Assembly: GCA_947573015.1 (NCBI GenBank)
Contig: CANPDS010000062.1
Span: 1 to 10,386 of the forward strand
Direction: 5' to 3'
Length of the DNA: 10,386 nt
Source of the DNA: an uncultured Muribaculum sp.
GTDB taxonomy: Bacteria > Bacteroidota > Bacteroidia > Bacteroidales > Muribaculaceae
Program-made: the position numbers and the translations under genes
Shown: piece by piece, positions 5,931-10,386 of the stretch
How the letters are laid out: each line of letters begins with the position of its first letter
Numbering within the stretch: position 1 is the stretch's first letter
Notes under the pieces: generated by a model
Told to the model about the DNA's origin: nothing
Seen by the model: only the letters and a program-made list of their open reading frames with translations
Database searches by the model: none

Positions 5931-7532
5931 ATGCAATTAAAACATTTATCTCCAATTATCATTACCGGATTAATTTCTGCATCAATATTCACACCATGTG
6001 CGGCACAGACCGTAGAAAATGCGAATGTACTCTACACAATGAGTGATGACAGCAAATATCTGATTGTATCAGGATTTTCCGATGGCATCATTACTGCGGA
6101 TATTCCATCGGAACTTTACGGCATACCAGTGACTTCTATAAAAGAAAATGCATTTTCCGGCGCCACAACATTGACCTCTGTGACAATCCCATCGGCCATC
6201 ACCAACATCGGGAACAATGCTTTCAAGGATGCCACTTCCTTGCGGTCAGTAACGTTTATACCCGGAGAGGTCCCTCTAACTATCGGTGAATGGGTGTTCT
6301 ATGGATGCACATCTCTTGAGGAGATATCTCTACCGGCACGTTTAACCTCTATGGGTGGAAACAGTAATTTCAACGGATGCAAATCGCTCACCAAAGCTGT
6401 ATTTGAAAAAGGTAACGTCAACCTCTCAGTAATACCCCAATATACTTTCGCAAATACTGCGCTGACCGAGCTTGATCTATCCGGACTGGAAGCCCTATAT
6501 ACATTTTATCCCAACGTTGTACAGAATGTCAGCAGCACGTCGGTGAAGGTTACACTTTCGCCATCGCAGACACTTCAGTATCTCCCTCAAAAAATGCTGA
6601 CGAACATCAATGCCACAGAAATCATATATCCAGAAGGCACATCCTCGATAGTCAGAAACGCACTCAACGGATACACTAACGTGAAGCACCTTTCACTTCC
6701 TTCTACCCTGACCACAATCGAGCCGAAAGCCTTTATGAATTGTTCGGGTATAGAGCTGCTACGCGTGCCCTCCACCGTTACATCGATTGGAGAAAGCGCA
6801 TTCGGGCATGAAAGTTCAAAAGAGGGAATAAAATGTGTAGTGTTTGAGCAACGAGGTGGCGAATGGCCAGCCACCACATCCGACATATCAATTTTAGACG
6901 AAGATACCCAAGCCTTCTGCTACAAGGATATCACCTCCATACCAGACGGTGTGACCGGTATTCCCGTATTGACAAGTGCCCCACTCACCACATACTATGC
7001 GGCCACCTCAGTAACACTCCCCGAAGGCATTGAGGCAGCAAGTGTGACCGGCATCTCAGGCAATGTAATCGACTATGACTTTTCGGAGTTCCCCTCCGGC
7101 TCCACACTTCCGGCTTCCACCCCGGTGCTTGTACGTTGTGCTACAAGTGGTGACAAGCATTATCCATTCATCAACCCGGCTGCTACCGCTGCTCCACCGG
7201 CAACAAATCTGTTGCATGGTTCTGAATTTGAGACTCCATTCGAGGGTGGTGATCGCTACTATATGTTAAACGACAGTGAACCGTATTGCTTTGAACTTAT
7301 CAATAATACGTCCCTATGCCCAGCCGATGGAGTGTATCTGCCGTTGAGTTCAGCGATTGCCGGTAATATAGATCGATTCTATCTTGATGAGACAACAGGA
7401 ATCGACAATACTTATGATATTGATACAATAGAATATTCGCCTATTTACACCATTACCGGCATAATAGTCGATGGTGAAAAACTTACTCCTGGCATCTATA
7501 TCTCAAAAGGTAAAAAAATCATAGTGCGCTGA
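5931..7532 (+). CDS. BspA-like leucine-rich-repeat surface protein
   Basis: Exported protein of 533 residues. The ATG at 5931 is chosen because a signal peptide (MQLKHLSPIIITGLISASIF, then TPCAAQ) begins there; the in-frame GTG at 5892 would place 13 polar residues before it. BspA-type (LRR_5) repeats with the pattern SI-x-x-x-AF-x-x-x-x-x-L-x-x-V-x-IP are seen at about residues 55-150 (IKENAFSGATTLTSVTIPSA, IGNNAFKDATSLRSVTF) and 235-295 (IEPKAFMNCSGIELLRVPST). Residues about 340-490 hold a domain resembling the YYML-type region of Bacteroidales surface proteins (STLPASTPVLVR, RYYMLND). The last residues, YTITGIIVDGEKLTPGIYIS then KGKKIIVR, resemble C-terminal tails linked to type IX-like export, though that sorting role is inferred. 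BspA relatives bind host proteins or partner bacteria; the ligand here is unknown. Codon use is more AT-rich than in neighbouring genes. Confidence 0.85.
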   Translation: MQLKHLSPIIITGLISASIFTPCAAQTVENANVLYTMSDDSKYLIVSGFSDGIITADIPSELYGIPVTSIKENAFSGATTLTSVTIPSAITNIGNNAFKDATSLRSVTFIPGEVPLTIGEWVFYGCTSLEEISLPARLTSMGGNSNFNGCKSLTKAVFEKGNVNLSVIPQYTFANTALTELDLSGLEALYTFYPNVVQNVSSTSVKVTLSPSQTLQYLPQKMLTNINATEIIYPEGTSSIVRNALNGYTNVKHLSLPSTLTTIEPKAFMNCSGIELLRVPSTVTSIGESAFGHESSKEGIKCVVFEQRGGEWPATTSDISILDEDTQAFCYKDITSIPDGVTGIPVLTSAPLTTYYAATSVTLPEGIEAASVTGISGNVIDYDFSEFPSGSTLPASTPVLVRCATSGDKHYPFINPAATAAPPATNLLHGSEFETPFEGGDRYYMLNDSEPYCFELINNTSLCPADGVYLPLSSAIAGNIDRFYLDETTGIDNTYDIDTIEYSPIYTITGIIVDGEKLTPGIYISKGKKIIVR

Positions 7533-7571
7533 CGTAAACCGGATAGTTGTGACGCTTTTACCGCTCAACAG

Positions 7572-7633
7572 ATAGTGGAGGCGTGACGCGCGACCATTGA
7601 AAATAGTGGAGGCGGACGCGCCAAGGTGCGTCC
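7572..7633. repeat. Direct repeat and GGACGC hairpin in the intergenic region
   Basis: ATAGTGGAGGCGTGACGCGC (7572-7591) recurs as ATAGTGGAGGCG-GACGCGC (7603-7621) with one base missing, a 31-nt period. The second copy runs into GGACGCG-CCAAGG-TGCGTCC (7614-7633), a 7-bp hairpin with one G-U pair. The stretch is GC-rich and non-coding and looks like a REP-type dispersed element. It lies about 40 nt after the BspA-like gene, for which no clear T-run terminator is seen. Confidence 0.6.
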
Positions 7634-7637
7634 CTAC

Positions 7638-7688
7638 GATAAGTCGGGAGCAATGCTCAAATAAATTTGGCATTGCACTCGACTTATC
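7638..7688. repeat. 19-bp imperfect inverted repeat surrounding a promoter element
   Basis: GATAAGTCGGGAGCAATGC (7638-7656) and GCATTGCACTCGACTTATC (7670-7688) are complementary at 17 of 19 positions around a 13-nt AT-rich loop, TCAAATAAATTTG. The loop ends with the TTTG (-33) of the promoter at 7666-7698 and the right arm fills the spacer. It may be an operator, a cruciform, or part of a small palindromic mobile element together with the adjacent GGACGC hairpin. Confidence 0.75.
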
Positions 7689-7698
7689 CGTATATTTG
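7666..7698 (+). promoter_or_regulatory. Bacteroidetes-type promoter for the Smr-EFR1 operon
   Basis: TTTG (7666-7669), a 21-nt spacer and TATATTTG (7691-7698) match the consensus exactly. The start of transcription would be near 7705, giving a leader of about 100 nt before the ATG at 7804. No hairpin of note is seen in the leader; 7780-7803 is AT-rich without a Shine-Dalgarno sequence, as usual in the phylum. Confidence 0.75.
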
Positions 7699-7803
7699 CA
7701 TAAAGTAATCACTCTACTACAGCGCACCATGCCGGATGCACTGGGGCGACAGATAGCCGTCCGACAGACTGGTTTAAAGTACATTAATACGAAATCAATA
7801 AAT

Positions 7804-9015
7804 ATGGCACAGATAGGAGATATGGTGCGCTACCTCAACTCAGTGGGTGGTGGCCGTATAGTAAGAATTGAGGGTCAGATGGCCTACGTGGATGAAGATG
7901 GATTTGAGACACCGGTGCTGCTGCGCGAATGTGTGGTGGTAACTCCGGCACAGCCACAGGGTGCATCGCCACGCGCTGCAAAAAACAGCACACCGGCCCA
8001 GGCCGGCGGAAACACAGAACGCTGGTGGGAAAAGGAACTTAACAAGGGGAAAGAGAAAGCACCATCGAAAGAGAAACCCGTATACGATCCTACGGCAAAG
8101 GTGATGAAGCAACATAGTGGCGCCGCTCCTGAAGCCGGGTTTGCCGGGATGGGAAGCATTTCGCCTAAACCTGTGGCGGCACCAGATCCTGACGACACTC
8201 CCGAGGGCGAGAAGCTAAATATCGTACTCGCCTTCGAGGCAGAGGAGCCGAAGCATCTCAACACCACTGAATACGATGCATACGTGGTCAACGACTCAAA
8301 CTACACGCTTTTTCTCACCTATCTCACCCGTGCAGACAGCGACAATGGATGGACGCTGCGCTTCGCCGAGCCGATCGAGCCGCACATGCAGGTGCCGGTG
8401 CAGCACATCACACGCGACGATCTTGGCGCTATGGACCGCGTGAGCATACAGTATGTAGCCTACAAGCCGGGACGTGAGTTCCGCCTGAAATCGCCCGTGG
8501 CCGTGGAGCATTCGCTTGACACCACGAAATTCTTCAAACTCCATTGCTTCCGCGATAATGTGTATTTCGACACACCGGTGATAGCTATCGACGTGACCCG
8601 CAACGATGTGCCCCAACGCCCTATAGCAGTCGATTCAGGGCGGCTGGAGGATGCGATGCGCTCAAAGCGCAATGCCGATATGCGCCCACAGCCACGCCGC
8701 GTAAGCCGTAACGAACAGACAAAAAGCAGCAATGAACCTCTGGTGATCGACCTGCATATCAGCGAATTGCTCGACACCACTTCCGGACTCGACAATGCCG
8801 ATATGCTTCAGGTGCAGCTGCGCGAGTTTAACCGTGTGATGGAAGAGAATCTGCGCAATAAGGGGCGCAAGATAGTGTTTATCCATGGCAAGGGTGAAGG
8901 CGTGCTGCGCAAGGCTCTGCTCAAGGAGCTGACCTATAAATATAAGAGCTGTGATGTGCAGGACGCCTCGTTCCGCGAATATGGATTCGGCGCCACTCAG
9001 GTAACCATACGCTAA
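7804..9015 (+). CDS. DUF2027 and Smr domain protein
   Basis: Cytosolic protein of 403 residues found in Bacteroidetes. The ATG at 7804 begins the conserved DUF2027 opening MAQIGDMVRYLNSVGGGRIV; the frame is open further upstream to 7597 but that part overlaps the promoter and repeats. Residues 1-45 form a small beta-rich module, about 46-135 a charged, Ala/Pro/Lys-rich linker, about 135-265 a beta-rich domain (GEKLNIVLAFEAEE to DTPVIAIDVTRNDVP), about 270-310 a basic linker, and about 311-403 the Smr domain with DLH at 316-318 and HGKGEG at 361-366. Smr domains are nucleases or nucleic-acid binders; in MutS2 and SmrB the DxH and HGxG motifs act in cleavage, with SmrB cutting mRNA at collided ribosomes. 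This protein lacks any MutS part, so its substrate is open. The EFR1 gene follows after 4 nt. Confidence 0.9.
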   Translation: MAQIGDMVRYLNSVGGGRIVRIEGQMAYVDEDGFETPVLLRECVVVTPAQPQGASPRAAKNSTPAQAGGNTERWWEKELNKGKEKAPSKEKPVYDPTAKVMKQHSGAAPEAGFAGMGSISPKPVAAPDPDDTPEGEKLNIVLAFEAEEPKHLNTTEYDAYVVNDSNYTLFLTYLTRADSDNGWTLRFAEPIEPHMQVPVQHITRDDLGAMDRVSIQYVAYKPGREFRLKSPVAVEHSLDTTKFFKLHCFRDNVYFDTPVIAIDVTRNDVPQRPIAVDSGRLEDAMRSKRNADMRPQPRRVSRNEQTKSSNEPLVIDLHISELLDTTSGLDNADMLQVQLREFNRVMEENLRNKGRKIVFIHGKGEGVLRKALLKELTYKYKSCDVQDASFREYGFGATQVTIR

Positions 9016-9019
9016 GGCA

Positions 9020-9805
9020 ATGATATACTGTTTTTCAGGACAGGGCAATTCACTGGCCGTAGCGAAGAAATTTTCAGAACGCCTCAACCAGCCCATTACA
9101 CATATCACTAACGAATCGCTCGACAATGCGGAGTCGCTCCCGGAGCCGGATACCGACCGGCCGAATTTGTGGGTGTTTCCTGTGCATGCGTGGGGAGTGC
9201 CCAAGGTGGTCGAAAAGTTTATAAATGCCGTGGGCGCCGCCCAATGCACAAAGCCCGACACACCACCGTCGGTGCATCACATGGTGGCGACATGCGGCGA
9301 TGATATCGGGCTCACCGACAGGCGGTGGGCCAGAATGATACGCCACCGTGGGTGGCGTGTAGGGGGCGTATTCTCCGTGCAGATGCCCAACACATATGTG
9401 TGTCTGCCTGGATTTGATGTCGACAACAAAGCGCTTGTCGACAAGAAGTTGACTATGGCGGGTGGAGATATAGCCTTTATAGCCAGTCGCATTGCCGACC
9501 ACCGTGCCGACGGCATGCGGCGCGTCACACCGGGGTCCATGCCGTGGCTGAAGAGCCATGTGTTGCGTCCGCTGTTCAACGTGTTTTTGATGTCGCCGCG
9601 ATGGTTCAAGAATGACTATAAGCGATGCAATGGTTGCGGCCTTTGTGCGCATGTATGTCCGATGGGGAATATAACAATTGTTGATGGCGCACCCTGCTGG
9701 GGGCGCGACTGCACGATGTGTCTGGCATGCTACCACAGGTGTCCGCGTCATGCGGTGGAGTATGGATGTGCCACGCGTGGCAAAGGGCAGTATCATATAG
9801 AGTAA
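9020..9805 (+). CDS. EFR1-type flavodoxin/ferredoxin redox protein
   Basis: Protein of 261 residues with a flavodoxin-like N-terminal domain and a C-terminal pair of [4Fe-4S] ferredoxin motifs, the layout of the EFR1 family. The start MIYCFSGQGNSLAVAKKF carries the phosphate-binding loop, here SGQGNS where SGTGNS is usual. The first cluster motif is CxxCxxCxxxCP at C203, C206, C209 and C213; the second is C231, C234, C237 and C241. All eight ligands are present, so electron transfer between FMN and two clusters is likely; the partner and substrate are unknown. No signal peptide is seen, so it is cytosolic. The ATG at 9020 lies 4 nt after the stop of the Smr gene, which implies one transcript. 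Termination is at the hairpin 9957-10004, after about 150 nt of non-coding DNA. Confidence 0.9.
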   Translation: MIYCFSGQGNSLAVAKKFSERLNQPITHITNESLDNAESLPEPDTDRPNLWVFPVHAWGVPKVVEKFINAVGAAQCTKPDTPPSVHHMVATCGDDIGLTDRRWARMIRHRGWRVGGVFSVQMPNTYVCLPGFDVDNKALVDKKLTMAGGDIAFIASRIADHRADGMRRVTPGSMPWLKSHVLRPLFNVFLMSPRWFKNDYKRCNGCGLCAHVCPMGNITIVDGAPCWGRDCTMCLACYHRCPRHAVEYGCATRGKGQYHIE

Positions 9806-9956
9806 GGTAATACAACACTTTAGAGCTTGTTTGATCACTGTCTTCTTCAGCACCGGCTGTGATGCCCCAGTCTACAGCAGGATGTTGGCAACAGCGTCTA
9901 TGAAGAGATGTCAGTCAAGCCAGAGTTGGCGCACTGTTTCTTCCACCATTATTGAT
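9806..9956. other. Gene-free stretch before the shared terminator
   Basis: No promoter, repeat or RNA gene is recognised in these 151 bases. On the minus strand two short open pieces, MVEETVRQLWLD and HLFIDAVANILL, are separated by stops and a frame change. They could be the remnant of an old coding sequence, but are too short to identify. Confidence 0.4.
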
Positions 9957-10004
9957 ATACAAAATAGGCTGTCGGATAAGAAATTCCGACAGCCTATTTT
10001 GTAT
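9957..10004. terminator. Bidirectional terminator between EFR1 and rubrerythrin genes
   Basis: Perfect 20-bp arms, 9957-9976 and 9985-10004, around the 8-nt loop TAAGAAAT. The GC-rich inner part (GGCTGTCGGA) and the A-tract/T-tract outer part (ACAAAAT ... ATTTTGT) make it work in both directions. It lies 20 nt beyond the stop of the minus-strand rubrerythrin gene and serves as the convergent terminator for both units. Confidence 0.9.
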
Positions 10005-10024
10005 TTTAGTATGGATTCGGGTAA

Positions 10025-10386
10025 TTACTTCTTGAAGAAGCGGTTGTAGAGACCCTGGAATCCCTGGCCATGACGGGCTTCGTCCTTAGCCATTTCGTGA
10101 ACAGTGTCGTGGATAGCGTCGAGGTTGAGTTCCTTGGCACGCTTGGCGATACGCATCTTGTCGGCGTTTGCACCGGCCTCAGCAGCCATGCGCTTCTCAA
10201 GGTTGGTCTTGGTGTCCCATACCATCTCGCCGAGGAGTTCGGCAAACTTTGCAGCATGCTCAGCCTCCTCAAAAGCGTAGCGCTTGAAAGCCTCAGCTAC
10301 TTCAGGATAGCCTTCGCGATCGGCCTGACGCGACATTGCGAGGTACATACCTACCTCTGTACATTCACCCATGAAGTGTGCGTTGA
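10025..10386 (-). CDS. Rubrerythrin-like diiron peroxidase, 5' end outside the window
   Basis: The C-terminal 119 residues are visible; the frame continues past the right edge (…NAHFMGECTEVGMYLAMSRQ), so the ATG at 10372 is internal. Rubrerythrins are cytosolic diiron proteins that reduce hydrogen peroxide to water in anaerobes. The four-helix ferritin-like fold is shown by the ligand motifs GECTE near the window edge, EEAEH (ExxH) and, later, DTVHEMAKDEARHG (ExxH). The C-terminus FQGLYNRFFKK ends the helix bundle, so there is no C-terminal rubredoxin domain; an N-terminal one cannot be judged here. The TAA (10025-10027 on the plus strand as TTA) is followed by the shared hairpin terminator. 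It is probably expressed as its own unit and induced by oxygen or peroxide in relatives, though no regulatory site lies in view. Confidence 0.93.
   Translation of the reverse strand, partial: NAHFMGECTEVGMYLAMSRQADREGYPEVAEAFKRYAFEEAEHAAKFAELLGEMVWDTKTNLEKRMAAEAGANADKMRIAKRAKELNLDAIHDTVHEMAKDEARHGQGFQGLYNRFFKK

Noticed and set aside
7597..7803. N-terminal extension of the DUF2027-Smr protein from TTG 7597
   Set aside because: The region holds repeats and a consensus promoter, and the family begins at the ATG at 7804.
9074..9853. A 259-codon open frame on the minus strand opposite the EFR1 gene
   Set aside because: It is antisense to a gene with two intact ferredoxin motifs, is rich in His, Arg and Cys without any recognisable domain, and has no promoter. 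It is a by-product of GC-biased codons.
9806..9956. Transposase remnant on the minus strand (DAVANILL followed by TG)
   Set aside because: The resemblance rests on about ten residues interrupted by stops; there are no terminal repeats or target duplications.
1..10386. CRISPR array, tRNA, rRNA, prophage or toxin-antitoxin system
   Set aside because: No regular repeat-spacer array, no tRNA cloverleaf or rRNA sequence, and no genes of these kinds were recognised on either strand.

Overview
The window looks like a chromosomal segment of a gut Bacteroidales bacterium, probably of the Muribaculaceae/Bacteroidaceae kind. The evidence is: promoters of the Bacteroidetes type (TTTG ... TAnnTTTG), A-rich and Shine-Dalgarno-free start regions, the rpmB-rpmG-DUF4295 ribosomal cluster, a BspA-like surface protein with a Bacteroidales C-terminal tail, a DUF2027-Smr protein, and a secreted family 2 glycoside hydrolase. 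The genus is inferred, not proven.

Layout from left to right. 1-1177: 3' part of purB (adenylosuccinate lyase), cut by the window edge. 1178-1607: gene-free stretch with a 17-bp perfect inverted repeat, one copy of a short dispersed palindromic repeat, a 12-bp direct repeat, a promoter and a leader of about 120 nt. 1608-2230: rpmB, rpmG and a 49-residue DUF4295 gene, closed by a strong hairpin terminator. 2345-2461: a second dispersed-repeat copy and a well-formed promoter. 2495-5780: a secreted GH2 enzyme with a PA14 domain, broken at about 3377 by a frameshift together with an apparent loss of about 45-50 codons from the beta-sandwich domain; a terminator follows. 5931-7532: an AT-richer BspA-like leucine-rich-repeat protein. 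7533-7803: a repeat-rich intergenic region with direct repeats, a GGACGC hairpin, and a 19-bp imperfect inverted repeat whose loop holds the -33 element of the next promoter. 7804-9805: a two-gene unit of DUF2027-Smr protein and EFR1-type flavodoxin/ferredoxin protein, 4 nt apart. 9957-10004: a 20-bp perfect hairpin serving as a shared terminator. 10025-10386: the C-terminal part of a rubrerythrin-like peroxidase on the minus strand, cut by the right edge.

The genes do not form one pathway. They are housekeeping units (purine synthesis, ribosome, ribosome or nucleic-acid quality control, oxidative stress) interleaved with two exported proteins (GH2 enzyme, BspA-like protein) typical of glycan-degrading gut commensals. 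I see no phage, CRISPR, tRNA, rRNA or complete mobile element, and no convincing new multi-gene system. The most interesting items are the internal deletion/frameshift in the GH2 gene and the small palindromic repeats, one of which is built around a promoter.
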